Shown here: positions 37,843 through 46,506 of the stretch, in pieces
Layout of the letters: each line of letters starts with the position of its first letter
Position numbering within the stretch: the first letter of the stretch is position 1
Source: Schinkia azotoformans LMG 9581
GTDB lineage: Bacteria > Bacillota > Bacilli > Bacillales > Bacillaceae_J
Length of the DNA: 64,000 nt
Assembly: GCF_000307855.1 (NCBI RefSeq)
Contig: NZ_AJLR01000124.1
Location: 28,930-92,929, forward strand
Reading direction: 5' to 3'
Position numbers and translations under genes: made by a program
The notes under the pieces: generated by a model
The model's database searches: none
What the model saw: the letters and a program-made list of their open reading frames with translations, nothing else
What the model was told of the DNA's origin: nothing

Positions 37843-38226
37843 CTTGCCTTTATTGCCTTCAATTACTGTAAAATTGTGATCTTTTCTTCTCGCGGTATGC
37901 AAAGTGCGCATCGGTTTCTTACTATTTGGGTGTTTTTGTGATGATCCTCTTACTTTACTTGTTAAATGGTTCGATGTTTCGCTGTACAAGCGTTTTTTAG
38001 ATTGTTGGGCTGCTTTTCGATACTTTGCATTTGCTTGACTATTTCCACCTACACGTTTTTGCATTACATATTTATAAACGGCAAAAATAATCCCAACAAT
38101 TACGACAGCAATAAATATTTCCTTAAATAAGCCCAAAGGATTTGCAATTAACCGATACAATAATCCAATTCCCGCCAAACCAATAATGACAAGTACAATC
38201 GGATGAATGGTAGATCGCTTAAACAA
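37819..38226 (-). CDS. yqhP: YqhP-like membrane protein
   Basis: 135 aa from TTG 38226, spaced seven bases from GGAGGTGA; a GTG at 38235 would overlap that site. Two N-terminal membrane helices (VLVIIGLAGIGLLYRLI and IAVVIVGIIFAVYKYVM) are followed by a long, very basic, disordered tail rich in Lys, Ser and Asn. B. subtilis YqhP has the same place and architecture. Function unknown. Confidence 0.8.
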   Translation of the reverse strand: MFKRSTIHPIVLVIIGLAGIGLLYRLIANPLGLFKEIFIAVVIVGIIFAVYKYVMQKRVGGNSQANAKYRKAAQQSKKRLYSETSNHLTSKVRGSSQKHPNSKKPMRTLHTARRKDHNFTVIEGNKGKKKNRAHF

Positions 38227-38239
38227 GAGGTTCACCTCC

Positions 38240-38385
38240 CTATAGTTTATTAATCAAAAATTCAGCAACTTTAGATTGTGCTATTGCTTTATCATATTCA
38301 AGCATTCTCTTAAAAAATGCTATTGAAACTTCAACTCGGTTTTTTGTCAGTTCTTTAGATAATTCTTTCTCTATATATATTCTAC
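38240..38385 (-). pseudogene. Short coding-like remnant upstream of yqhP
   Basis: On the minus strand a frame of about 48 codons ends at 38240 and reads EKELSKELTKNRVEVSIAFF then KRMLEYDKAIAQSKVAEFLI. It looks like an amphipathic helix from a real protein but has no ATG, GTG or TTG start before the next upstream stop. B. subtilis carries yqhQ at this place, which is absent here; whether this piece derives from it is not clear. Confidence 0.35.
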
Positions 38386-38518
38386 AAGAAAAATACTGAA
38401 ACCTCTATATTAATGCTATAAATAGTATGTCCATTTTGGGAATTATTAACACGCACAAAACTTTCGACATGACTTAAGAATAATTCGGACATAATGAATA
38501 ATGGAGGTGCTGGTAAAT

Positions 38519-39031
38519 ATGACAGATAGTAAAGACAAAAATACTGAAAAAAATAATCCGAATTATGAACAGAACAAGAAAGACGAACCACTATCACATA
38601 TAGCAAAGGTCATGATTATTGGATTTTTTGGAGGCGTGTTTTGGAGCCTAATTGGTTATATCGCCCATTTCTTTAATTTTACAGAACTTGGTCCCTCCCT
38701 CATATTACAACCATGGGCGGTCGGCGATTGGAAAAATGAAACTATTGGAGAGTGGATTGGAATTATCATAATTGGTCTACTTTCAGTTGGTGTTGCTCTT
38801 ATTTATAATGTGTTTTTAAAAAATATTCAAAAGATTTGGCCAGGGATTTTATTCGGAATCGCTCTTTGGGCTATTGTCTTTTATATATTAAACCCGATTT
38901 TCCCGAATTTAGAATCGGTAAGGGAATTTAGCAAAAATACGATTATTACAACGATTTGTTTGTACATTCTTTATGGTGTATTTGTCGGTTATTCGATTTC
39001 CTATGATGCCGAACAAATGAAACAGGCATAA
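38519..39031 (+). CDS. yqhR: YqhR family membrane protein
   Basis: 170 aa from ATG 38519, seven bases after GGAGGTG. A charged N-terminal tail of about 30 residues is followed by four membrane helices, including AKVMIIGFFGGVFWSLIGYI and IGIIIIGLLSVGVALIYNVF. Conserved Bacillus protein of unknown function. It sits between yqhP and aroQ as in B. subtilis. Confidence 0.87.
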   Translation: MTDSKDKNTEKNNPNYEQNKKDEPLSHIAKVMIIGFFGGVFWSLIGYIAHFFNFTELGPSLILQPWAVGDWKNETIGEWIGIIIIGLLSVGVALIYNVFLKNIQKIWPGILFGIALWAIVFYILNPIFPNLESVREFSKNTIITTICLYILYGVFVGYSISYDAEQMKQA

Positions 39032-39121
39032 TCTTCTATTCAAATGAGGAGTGGCTATGGTAAAATAGAATGGCTGTAAAAAACACGCTCTATTTATAAT
39101 TTATGGTAAAGGGGTTTTATC

Positions 39122-39559
39122 ATGTCTAAGTTACTCCTCATAAATGGACCTAATTTAAATTTATTAGGGACACGTGAACCTGGTATTTATGGAAATACAA
39201 CTTTAAAGGATGTTGAGGACCAAATTACCAAGTTTGCAAATGAGAACGGAATGGAATTATCTACTTTCCAATCTAACCATGAAGGACAAATAATCGATGC
39301 CATTCATGATTCTCGAATGAAATACGCAGGTATTATTTTTAACCCTGGAGCTTTTACTCATTATAGCTATGCTATTCGCGATGCAATTGCCAGTGTTGAT
39401 GTACCAGTGATCGAAGTCCATATCTCTAATGTACATAAGCGTGAAGAATTTAGACATACCTCAGTATTAGCGCCTGTTTGCGAAGGTCAAATTGTCGGCC
39501 TCGGAATAACAGGATATAAGCTGGCTGTGATTGCTTTTAAGGAACGATTATCTTTATAG
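39122..39559 (+). CDS. aroQ: Type II 3-dehydroquinate dehydratase
   Basis: 145 aa, normal length. It dehydrates 3-dehydroquinate to 3-dehydroshikimate. Motifs are [20 protein letters not shown] with the flexible lid and catalytic Tyr, [24 protein letters not shown] with catalytic His, and [14 protein letters not shown]. It is B. subtilis yqhS. The shikimate kinase at the left end of the window acts two steps later in the same pathway. Confidence 0.95.
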   Translation: MSKLLLINGPNLNLLGTREPGIYGNTTLKDVEDQITKFANENGMELSTFQSNHEGQIIDAIHDSRMKYAGIIFNPGAFTHYSYAIRDAIASVDVPVIEVHISNVHKREEFRHTSVLAPVCEGQIVGLGITGYKLAVIAFKERLSL

Positions 39560-39580
39560 ATGAAGGGATGATTAAAGAGA

Positions 39581-40648
39581 ATGGATCGTCTTAAAAAAGT
39601 CAGAGATAAGTTCAATGAGCTAGGCATTGATGGACTTCTAGTTACAAATAGTAAAAATCGCAGGTATATGACTGGTTTTACCGGATCTGCTGGTATTGTT
39701 ATAATCTCACCAACGAAGGCTGTCTTCATTACTGATTTTCGCTACGTTGAACAAGCGAAAAATCAAGTTCAAAACTACGAGATTGTTCAACATAAAGGCC
39801 CAGTCCATGAAGAAGTTGCGAGGCTTGTTAAGGAATTAGGAATTCAACATTTAGGTTTTGAACAAGATGAAATGACTTTTGGTACCTTCAAAATTTATGA
39901 AAATGCAGTGTCCGCCAACATGGTCCCCATTTCAGGAGTGATCGAAAAGCTTCGTTTAATAAAAACGGATGAAGAACTGCAAATTTTAAAAGAAGCCGCA
40001 AGCGTAGCCGACCAGGCCTTTGAACATATAATTAAAGTGATTAAACCGGGTGTAAATGAACTTGAAATCTCAAATGAGCTTGAGTTTTTTATGAGAAAAA
40101 AAGGGGCAACATCATCCTCGTTTAATACGATTGTAGCTTCGGGCTTTCGATCCGCATTGCCGCACGGTGTAGCATCTGATAAAGTTATTAAGGCTGGAGA
40201 GCTGGTTACACTTGATTTCGGTGCTTATTATAAAGGATACTGTTCTGATATTACAAGGACTGTTGGAATTGGGGACATTAAGAATGACCAATTAAAAACG
40301 ATATATGATATCGTCTTGCAAGCACAGCTACTTGGAATGAATGGAATAAAGGCTGGTATGACCGGTAAACAGGCGGATGCGTTAACAAGGGATTATATTT
40401 CAGCTAAAGGGTACGGCGACTATTTTGGACATTCAACGGGTCACGGAATAGGTCTTGATATCCATGAAGGACCTGCCTTGTCAGTCAAATCTGATACAAT
40501 ATTAGAGCCTGGAATGGTCGTGACAGTGGAGCCTGGCATTTATCTCGAAGGAGTAGGCGGAGTGCGCATCGAAGATGACATTGTCATTACGAAGGACGGG
40601 AATATTGCTTTAACTCATTCACCAAAGGAATTATTACTTTTATACTGA
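39581..40648 (+). CDS. yqhT: Xaa-Pro aminopeptidase family (YqhT)
   Basis: 355 aa. An N-terminal creatinase domain (residues 1-130) precedes the pita-bread M24 domain. The metal-site motifs are TLDFGAYYKGYCSDITRT (two Asp), GHSTGHGIGLDIHE (His), TVEPGIYL (Glu) and GVRIEDDI (Glu). It removes N-terminal residues before proline. It is encoded 22 bases after aroQ and directly before efp, as in many Firmicutes; EF-P also handles proline-rich sequences. Confidence 0.94.
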   Translation: MDRLKKVRDKFNELGIDGLLVTNSKNRRYMTGFTGSAGIVIISPTKAVFITDFRYVEQAKNQVQNYEIVQHKGPVHEEVARLVKELGIQHLGFEQDEMTFGTFKIYENAVSANMVPISGVIEKLRLIKTDEELQILKEAASVADQAFEHIIKVIKPGVNELEISNELEFFMRKKGATSSSFNTIVASGFRSALPHGVASDKVIKAGELVTLDFGAYYKGYCSDITRTVGIGDIKNDQLKTIYDIVLQAQLLGMNGIKAGMTGKQADALTRDYISAKGYGDYFGHSTGHGIGLDIHEGPALSVKSDTILEPGMVVTVEPGIYLEGVGGVRIEDDIVITKDGNIALTHSPKELLLLY

Positions 40649-40731
40649 TAAGAACGTATAACTTTTGTTGGATATCAGTATAAGAAAGGACATCGACTTC
40701 CGCCATTGCGGGCGGAAAGTCATGTCTTTCT
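40641..40731 (+). promoter_or_regulatory. Two consecutive long hairpins between yqhT and efp
   Basis: TATACTGATA (40641-40650, including the yqhT stop) pairs perfectly with TATCAGTATA (40673-40682). Directly after it, AGAAAGGACAT...GACTTCCGCC pairs with GGCGGAAAGTC...ATGTCTTTCT (40683-40731), about 20 bp with two bulges. No T tract follows, so these are not typical terminators. They may be a processing site or leader element for efp. Confidence 0.55.
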
Positions 40732-40795
40732 AATAAATATGCATTTATCATATTTTATACCACTATACTCATTTTATCTTTAGGAGGATTCATTA

Positions 40796-41353
40796 ATGGT
40801 CTCAGTAAACGATTTTAGAACTGGTTTAACAATTGAAGTTGACGGTGGAATTTGGCAGGTTATTGAATTCCAACACGTAAAGCCTGGTAAAGGAGCGGCT
40901 TTCGTTCGTTCTAAATTAAGAAATCTTCGTACAGGTGCTGTTCAAGAAAAGACGTTCCGTGCTGGCGAAAAAGTAGCTAAAGCTCGTATTGAAAATCGCA
41001 GAATGCAATATCTATATGCAAGTGGCGATGTTCATACATTTATGGATAATGAAAGCTATGAGCAATTAGAGTTAAACGCATCTCAAATTGAGCATGAACT
41101 TAAATTCTTAAAAGAAAATATGGAAGTTCATATCATGACATTCCAAGGAGAAACACTTGGGGTAGAGCTTCCAAATACTGTTGAATTAAAGGTTACTGAA
41201 ACGGAACCTGGCATTAAAGGAGACACAGCTTCTAACGTAACGAAGTCAGCAACATTAGAAACTGGTTTAGTAACACAAGTTCCATTATTCGTTAACGAAG
41301 GTGACATGTTGATCATCAATACTGCTGACGGCAAGTATGTATCAAGAGCATAA
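40796..41353 (+). CDS. efp: Translation elongation factor P
   Basis: 185 aa. EF-P relieves ribosomes stalled at polyproline. The KOW-like N-terminal domain carries the loop [12 protein letters not shown], whose Lys is the modification site, followed by two OB domains ending [24 protein letters not shown] lies ten bases upstream. It is followed by its own terminator. Confidence 0.97.
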   Translation: MVSVNDFRTGLTIEVDGGIWQVIEFQHVKPGKGAAFVRSKLRNLRTGAVQEKTFRAGEKVAKARIENRRMQYLYASGDVHTFMDNESYEQLELNASQIEHELKFLKENMEVHIMTFQGETLGVELPNTVELKVTETEPGIKGDTASNVTKSATLETGLVTQVPLFVNEGDMLIINTADGKYVSRA

Positions 41354-41382
41354 TTCATTAATAAAATTTAAACTGCGTCAAA

Positions 41383-41414
41383 CAGAGGAGAAAAATTTTC
41401 CTCTGTTTTTTTTG
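41383..41414 (+). terminator. Terminator after efp
   Basis: CAGAGGA / TCCTCTG with further A/T pairing inside, followed by nine T. Confidence 0.9.
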
Positions 41415-41481
41415 TTTGGGTCTATTTTTCCATACTTATCATAATATTTAGCAGACGGACAAACAAATGGGGGGAACATTT

Positions 41482-41763
41482 TTGAGACGCTGGTTTGCAC
41501 TCCTTGACACAGCAGTAATGTCAATGGCTGGGTTACGATTAATATCTGGATTAATAGAAGTATCAGCAGCAATCCTAATGCTAATATTCAATGATGTTAG
41601 AAAAGCGATGGCAGTAAATGCCGTTTTGGCCATTGTTGGTCCTACTGTTCTCATTCTCACGATGAGCATAGGTCTAATCAATTTAGCCGATGAAATATCT
41701 TTTTCAAAACTACTCTTTATTGGATTAGGTGTTGGATTAATTCTATTTGGAATTTATAAATAG
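41482..41763 (+). CDS. yqhV: YqhV family membrane protein
   Basis: 93 aa from TTG 41482, seven bases after GGGGGG; an ATG at 41467 overlaps that ribosome site. Three membrane helices, with the conserved AVMSMAGLRLISGLIE start. In B. subtilis yqhV lies directly before the spoIIIA operon. Function unknown. Confidence 0.85.
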   Translation: MRRWFALLDTAVMSMAGLRLISGLIEVSAAILMLIFNDVRKAMAVNAVLAIVGPTVLILTMSIGLINLADEISFSKLLFIGLGVGLILFGIYK

Positions 41764-41793
41764 TCATAAAACGCGGGTGGACATGCATAAATT
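41763..41793 (+). promoter_or_regulatory. Probable SigmaE promoter of the spoIIIA operon
   Basis: GTCATAAAA (41763-41771) and CATAAATT (41786-41793) are separated by 14 bases, close to the SigmaE pattern (ATA-type -35, CATA-type -10). The position, 33 bases before the spoIIIAA start, and the known SigmaE control of spoIIIA support it. Confidence 0.6.
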
Positions 41794-41825
41794 GTCAGTA
41801 AAAGGTTATGTGAGGAGGAACACTG

Positions 41826-42764
41826 GTGAATGAGGTAATTTTTGAAATGCTGCCAACTACAATTGTGGAACGAATATGCCAGTATTCCGGGTCTGTTCAA
41901 AATAGAATCGAGGAAATTCGAATCAGACTTGAACGACCGCTTGAGCTTGTAATTGATGGGGAGCCTTTTTATCCAAATGGATATATTGTAACGAAACAGG
42001 ATGGTCTTACTCTATTAAATAAACTAAGTGACTATTCTATCTATACATTAGAGGAAGAACTTAAGCGGGGATTTATAACGATCCGCGGTGGTCATCGTGT
42101 TGGGTTGGCGGGGAAAGTGATAACTGAAAAAGGCCAAGTCAAAGCGATTAAAGATATCACTTCCTATAATATAAGGATCGCGAAAGAAAAGGTTGGGATC
42201 GCTGATCCTCTTACTCCTTATTTATATCGTGGCAGATGGCTGAACACAATCATATATGGGCCGCCCCAAACAGGAAAAACAACATTATTACGAGATATGG
42301 CTAGAATGATGAGCACCGGGAGCTATGACAGCAATATACCATCTTTTAAGGTCGGGATTGTTGATGAACGGTCAGAAATTGCCGGCTGTGTGAAAGGGAT
42401 TCCACAGCATCAATTTGGACCGCGAATTGACGTCTTGGATGCATGTCCTAAGGCGGAAGGAATGATGATGTTAATACGATCGATGAGCCCGGATATCCTT
42501 GTTGTGGATGAAATTGGAAGAATGGAAGATACAGAAGCCATTTTAGAGGCCGTAAATGCTGGTGTTGCTCTCTTTATATCCGTTCATGGCTCTAGTATGG
42601 AAGACTTATATAAGCGGCCATCGATTAAACCACTAATGGAACTGCAGGTGTTTGATAGATTTGTGGAGCTTTCAAGAAAATATGGACCAGGAACTATTAA
42701 CACGATCCGAAAAAATAATGACGAGGTCATTTTCCATAAAGAAACGAGAGTGAGTCGCAGTTGA
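41826..42764 (+). CDS. spoIIIAA: Stage III sporulation protein AA (ATPase)
   Basis: 312 aa from GTG 41826 after GAGGAGGA. It is the secretion-type ATPase of the SpoIIIA-SpoIIQ channel linking mother cell and forespore. Walker A is GPPQTGKTTLLRD, and the Walker B region is PDILVVDEIGRMED. The N-terminal domain begins IFEMLPTTIVERI. It overlaps spoIIIAB by 4 nt. This is the first of eight genes in the operon. Confidence 0.95.
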   Translation: MNEVIFEMLPTTIVERICQYSGSVQNRIEEIRIRLERPLELVIDGEPFYPNGYIVTKQDGLTLLNKLSDYSIYTLEEELKRGFITIRGGHRVGLAGKVITEKGQVKAIKDITSYNIRIAKEKVGIADPLTPYLYRGRWLNTIIYGPPQTGKTTLLRDMARMMSTGSYDSNIPSFKVGIVDERSEIAGCVKGIPQHQFGPRIDVLDACPKAEGMMMLIRSMSPDILVVDEIGRMEDTEAILEAVNAGVALFISVHGSSMEDLYKRPSIKPLMELQVFDRFVELSRKYGPGTINTIRKNNDEVIFHKETRVSRS

Positions 42765-43273
42765 AACTAATCGGCGCCATTTTAATTATCGTTGCAACTA
42801 CTTGGTTTGGGTTTGAAGCGGCCAAAAAATTAAGTGAACGACCAAGACAATTAAGGCAGCTTAAGGTCGCTCTACAATCATTGGAAGCTGAGATCATGTA
42901 TGGACATTCTTCATTAAGTGAGGCATGCAATCATATCTCAAAACAATTCGAAAAGCCTTTATCTGTATTTTTTTCCAGATTTGCAAGGCGGCTTTCAGAA
43001 GGAGAAACTTTCGTAAGCTCTGCCTGGAAAGAAAGCCTAGATTCGATATGGAACAAGACGGCTTTTGGACAAGGTGAATATGAGGTATTGCGACAATTTG
43101 GGGAAACGTTAGGGCAGCATGATCGTGAGCACCAACAAAAGCATATTCGATTAACATTAATACATCTTGAACGTGAAGAAAATGATGCAGTAGAGAAACA
43201 AGGTCGATACGAAAAAATGGTTAAGAACCTTGGGTTTTTAACCGGATTATTAATTGTCATTTTATTGATGTAG
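42761..43273 (+). CDS. spoIIIAB: Stage III sporulation protein AB
   Basis: 170 aa from TTG 42761, overlapping the spoIIIAA stop. One N-terminal helix (IGAILIIVATTWFGFEAA), then a long helical cytoplasmic part related to the GspF inner-membrane component (RPRQLRQLKVALQSLEAEI), and a C-terminal membrane helix. It probably contacts the SpoIIIAA ATPase. Confidence 0.92.
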   Translation: MKLIGAILIIVATTWFGFEAAKKLSERPRQLRQLKVALQSLEAEIMYGHSSLSEACNHISKQFEKPLSVFFSRFARRLSEGETFVSSAWKESLDSIWNKTAFGQGEYEVLRQFGETLGQHDREHQQKHIRLTLIHLEREENDAVEKQGRYEKMVKNLGFLTGLLIVILLM

Positions 43274-43294
43274 TCGTTTTAGGAGGAGAATTTG

Positions 43295-43498
43295 ATGGAG
43301 TTCAATCCGAGTATCATTTTTCATGTAGCAGGGATAGGGATCATAACGGCTTTTCTTCATACAATTTTTAAACAAATGGGTAAAGAGGATTTTGCACATT
43401 GGGTAACATTAATTGCTTTTATTTATATCTTATTTTTAGTCATTACGAAGCTGCAAGATTTGTTTATAAAGATTAAAGGAGTTTTTCTTTTTCAGTAG
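43295..43498 (+). CDS. spoIIIAC: Stage III sporulation protein AC
   Basis: 67 aa from ATG 43295 after GGAGGAG. Two membrane helices with the conserved IFHVAGIGIITAFLHTIFKQ and GKEDFAHW segments. It is a small membrane part of the SpoIIIA feeding-tube complex. Confidence 0.93.
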   Translation: MEFNPSIIFHVAGIGIITAFLHTIFKQMGKEDFAHWVTLIAFIYILFLVITKLQDLFIKIKGVFLFQ

Positions 43499-43512
43499 GG
43501 GAGGGGGCCAAC

Positions 43513-43902
43513 ATCGAAATATTACAAATAGTTGGTGTGGCACTAATTGCAACATTTTTAGCGTTAATTATCAAAGAACAAAAACCGGTATTTGCATCTA
43601 TGTTGGTCATCTTCGTCAGTATCATTATCTTTCTTTTTCTGGTTGATCAGATCTATGAAATTATTCATATGCTTGAAAGAATCGCCGTTACAGCGAATGT
43701 CAATATGATGTATGTTGAAACGATTCTGAAAATCATCGGAATTGCCTACATTGCCGAATTTGGGTCGCAAATAACGAAGGATGCCGGACAAGGTGCAATT
43801 GCCTCGAAAATAGAGATGGCCGGCAAAATTTTGATTCTTATTATGGCCATACCGATCTTAACAGTCATTATCGAAACAGTGATTTCATTGATTCCTTCCT
43901 AA
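43513..43902 (+). CDS. spoIIIAD: Stage III sporulation protein AD, probably starting at ATC
   Basis: 129 aa if translation starts at ATC 43513. The frame from there reads (I)EILQIVGVALIATFLALIIKEQKP, matching the start of known SpoIIIAD proteins. The strong GGGGAGGGGG lies 5-6 bases before ATC, and there is no ATG, GTG or TTG between it and the GTG at 43537. Using that GTG would cut half of the first membrane helix and leave it without a ribosome site. The rest (VNMMYVETILKIIGIAYIAE, FGSQITKDAGQGAIASKIE) is typical. Confidence 0.9.
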   Translation: MEILQIVGVALIATFLALIIKEQKPVFASMLVIFVSIIIFLFLVDQIYEIIHMLERIAVTANVNMMYVETILKIIGIAYIAEFGSQITKDAGQGAIASKIEMAGKILILIMAIPILTVIIETVISLIPS

Positions 43903-43922
43903 AACATTGATGTAGAAAGACG

Positions 43923-45131
43923 GTGAAAAAGTTGCTCTTGACACAAAAAAAGACAAAAAATTTGGTTTTTCTATTAGTAGCGGCAATATTTTTATTTATT
44001 TTACTTTCACCTCTTATTGTACAAGCTACCCCAAATGATACAACCCAAAGCTTTATTGATAGTGAACTTGAGAAGCTTGGAATCGACGGGGTGAAACGGT
44101 TTTGGGACGATATTAGCCATGAATACGGTGGTTTTTTGCCGGAGAGTCAAAAAGGAACGTTTATGGATTTTGTGAAAGGGGACAAGCAGTTTTCTGCGCA
44201 GGAATGGGTAAATGGTCTAATTAAATTTATTCTACATGAATTTCTGGCGAATGGAAAACTTCTTGGCACCCTTATCATGCTGACCATTTTTAGTCTTGTC
44301 CTGCAATCGATTCAAAATGCGTTTGAGCATCAAGCTGTCAGTAAGATCGCTAATGCGATTGTTTATATGGTGTTAATTATTTTAGCCTTGAATAGCTTTC
44401 ATGTCGCTATATCGTACGCGGAAACAGCGATTCAAAATATGACGAATTTTATGATTGCCTTAATCCCGCTACTTTTAGGGTTAATTGCCTCACTAGGCAG
44501 TTTGGCATCTGTCGCATTCTTTCATCCGATCATTATTTTTTTAGTGAATACTAGTGGGTTGATTATCAAAAATATTACCTTGCCTCTTTTGTTTCTGTCA
44601 GCAGTACTCAGTATTGTTAGTACTTTAACTGATCATTATAAAGTCACACAATTAGCTGGATTGATGAGAAATATAGCAATCTGGCTATTAGGTACTTTTT
44701 TAACGATATTTTTGGGTGTTATTTCCGTTCAGGGGGCAGCTGTCTCTGTTTCAGACGGTCTCACAATTCGTACAGCTAAATTTGTTACAAATAATGTGGT
44801 ACCTGTGTTTGGACGGACGCTTACTGATGCAGCGGATACGGTATTAAGCGCATCTGTGTTATTGAAAAATACAATTGGTTTAGTAGGGGTCGCTATTATC
44901 CTCATACTGGCCGTCTTTCCAGCCATTAAGGTTTTAATACTCGCGTTTATTTATAAGGTGGCTGCAGCCCTCCTGCAACCTTTAGGAGGCGGTCCGATCA
45001 TTCAATGCCTCGATATCATGAGCAAAAGCGTAATTTATGTGTTTGCTGCTTTAGCTATCGTGTCAATTATGTTTTTTTTAGCGATTACGATCATTGTGTC
45101 AGCCGGCAATATTTCAATGATGATGAGGTGA
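43923..45131 (+). CDS. spoIIIAE: Stage III sporulation protein AE
   Basis: 402 aa from GTG 43923. A signal-like helix (LVFLLVAAIFLFILLSPLIV), an extracytoplasmic segment of about 80 residues, then roughly seven membrane helices with LLFLSAVLSIVSTLTDHYKV and LQPLGGGPIIQCLDIMSKSV. It is a central membrane component of the SpoIIIA complex. The ribosome site is weak; the start follows the spoIIIAD stop by 20 bases. Confidence 0.94.
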   Translation: MKKLLLTQKKTKNLVFLLVAAIFLFILLSPLIVQATPNDTTQSFIDSELEKLGIDGVKRFWDDISHEYGGFLPESQKGTFMDFVKGDKQFSAQEWVNGLIKFILHEFLANGKLLGTLIMLTIFSLVLQSIQNAFEHQAVSKIANAIVYMVLIILALNSFHVAISYAETAIQNMTNFMIALIPLLLGLIASLGSLASVAFFHPIIIFLVNTSGLIIKNITLPLLFLSAVLSIVSTLTDHYKVTQLAGLMRNIAIWLLGTFLTIFLGVISVQGAAVSVSDGLTIRTAKFVTNNVVPVFGRTLTDAADTVLSASVLLKNTIGLVGVAIILILAVFPAIKVLILAFIYKVAAALLQPLGGGPIIQCLDIMSKSVIYVFAALAIVSIMFFLAITIIVSAGNISMMMR

Positions 45132-45136
45132 CATAA

Positions 45137-45757
45137 ATGCAGTTTTTAACAACATGGGTCAGTAACATTGTCTTATTTGTATTACTTGCAATCATTATTG
45201 ACTTATTAATGCCGAATTCAAGCCTTCAGCGCTATGCAAAAATGGTTATTGGTCTTTTATTAATTGTAATTATTTTAAATCCAGTATTAAAAATTTTTAA
45301 TTCAAATATTGAAGATATATTGAAAACCTTTCGATTACCAACAGTTGAAGAGAAACTTGAAGTAGAAAATTTAATCGAAAACAAGAAAAAAGAAATACAA
45401 GCCTCACAACGTGCATATATTTTAGAACAAATGGCTGTCCAGATGAAAACAATGGTGGAGGGGGAGTTAATGAAAGACTATGGATTAAAGGTAGAAGCTG
45501 TCCAACTTCAATTTTCAGAGGATGAAGGACCATTGAGTGAAGAAGATCTAAAAGCGGTGAAGGTAATTGTTCATAAAGAAAATTCTAATGGTGATAACGA
45601 GAGTATACCGACTGTCAAAGATATCGCAATCGATACAACTACACCTTTTATAAAAAAAGAAAAAAATGATCTATCCGCAGTGGAACAATTTTTGGCTAAA
45701 AATTGGCAGCTTGAGCAAAGCAAAGTAGATGTAGTAATGGAGGGAGGGGAGATGTGA
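45137..45757 (+). CDS. spoIIIAF: Stage III sporulation protein AF
   Basis: 206 aa. Two N-terminal membrane helices (IVLFVLLAIIIDLLM, VIGLLLIVIILNPVL) carry a soluble ring-forming-like domain in the intermembrane space. The C terminus VEQFLAKNWQLEQSKVDV is typical. Begins 5 bases after spoIIIAE with GAGGTGA as ribosome site. Confidence 0.92.
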   Translation: MQFLTTWVSNIVLFVLLAIIIDLLMPNSSLQRYAKMVIGLLLIVIILNPVLKIFNSNIEDILKTFRLPTVEEKLEVENLIENKKKEIQASQRAYILEQMAVQMKTMVEGELMKDYGLKVEAVQLQFSEDEGPLSEEDLKAVKVIVHKENSNGDNESIPTVKDIAIDTTTPFIKKEKNDLSAVEQFLAKNWQLEQSKVDVVMEGGEM

Positions 45758-45760
45758 GAA

Positions 45761-46444
45761 ATGACTGAAAAAAATAAAGATTTCAGCAGTTGGTTAAAAA
45801 AAATGTTTAAGAAGCCAGGTGAAAACGGAAATGATGAAAAAACAAATGATAAAAATTATCAAAAATACTTGCTAGTCATTTTAGCGATAGGGGTTGCCTT
45901 TATGTTAATAAGCAATCTATTACCATCTGGGAATTCCAATGAAAAAGCAGCTCCTGTTTTAGGATCTGTAAATTCAGAAGAAAAAGATGCGGCTGTTTTT
46001 GGTCAGAAAAAAGTAGAGGGTTCTGGTGAAATGGCTGATTATGAGGCTACATATGAGAACCAGTTAAAAGAGGCGTTAGAGCATATTGTAGGTGTTGAAG
46101 ACGTGACAGTCATGATCAATCTGGATGCAACCGAGACAAAGGTGCTTGAAAAAAATACAGTTTTTCAAAGCCAACAAACGGATGAGGTGGACCGTGAAGG
46201 AGGGAAACGAAAAGTAGAAGATATGTCCCGTGACGAACAAGTTGTTATTATTCGAAATGGGGAACAGGAAACACCAATCGTCCTTAAAACTAAAAAGCCG
46301 GAAATTAGAGGGGTTTTAGTTGTAGCGAAAGGTGCAGAAAATTTAAAAATTAAGCAAATGATAATTGAAGCTGTAACGAGGGTGTTAGATGTACCTAATC
46401 ATCGTGTATCAGTATTGCCGAGGAAAAGTGCAAGCACCCGTTAA
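45761..46444 (+). CDS. spoIIIAG: Stage III sporulation protein AG
   Basis: 227 aa. One membrane helix (YLLVILAIGVAFMLISNLL) follows a basic cytoplasmic start; the outside part has the ring-building motif fold (YENQLKEALEHIVGVEDVTV, IRGVLVVAKGAENLKIKQMI, VTRVLDVPNHRVSVLPRK). SpoIIIAG forms a large ring around the channel. The last six codons (SASTR and stop) lie within a dispersed repeat, so the repeat supplies the end of the protein. Confidence 0.93.
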   Translation: MTEKNKDFSSWLKKMFKKPGENGNDEKTNDKNYQKYLLVILAIGVAFMLISNLLPSGNSNEKAAPVLGSVNSEEKDAAVFGQKKVEGSGEMADYEATYENQLKEALEHIVGVEDVTVMINLDATETKVLEKNTVFQSQQTDEVDREGGKRKVEDMSRDEQVVIIRNGEQETPIVLKTKKPEIRGVLVVAKGAENLKIKQMIIEAVTRVLDVPNHRVSVLPRKSASTR

Positions 46445-46482
46445 GCGAAGTCCACTAGTCGCTGGGAGCTGGAACTGGACAA
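46423..46482 (+). repeat. Dispersed palindromic repeat, short form (copy 2)
   Basis: GAAAAGTGCAAGCACCCGTT...GCGAAGTCCACTAGTCGCTG...ACTGGACAA matches copy 1 at 14621 at most positions. It begins inside the end of spoIIIAG and provides its stop codon. Confidence 0.75.
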
Positions 46483-46506
46483 TAAAAAAACTAAGGGGGA
46501 TTCATC

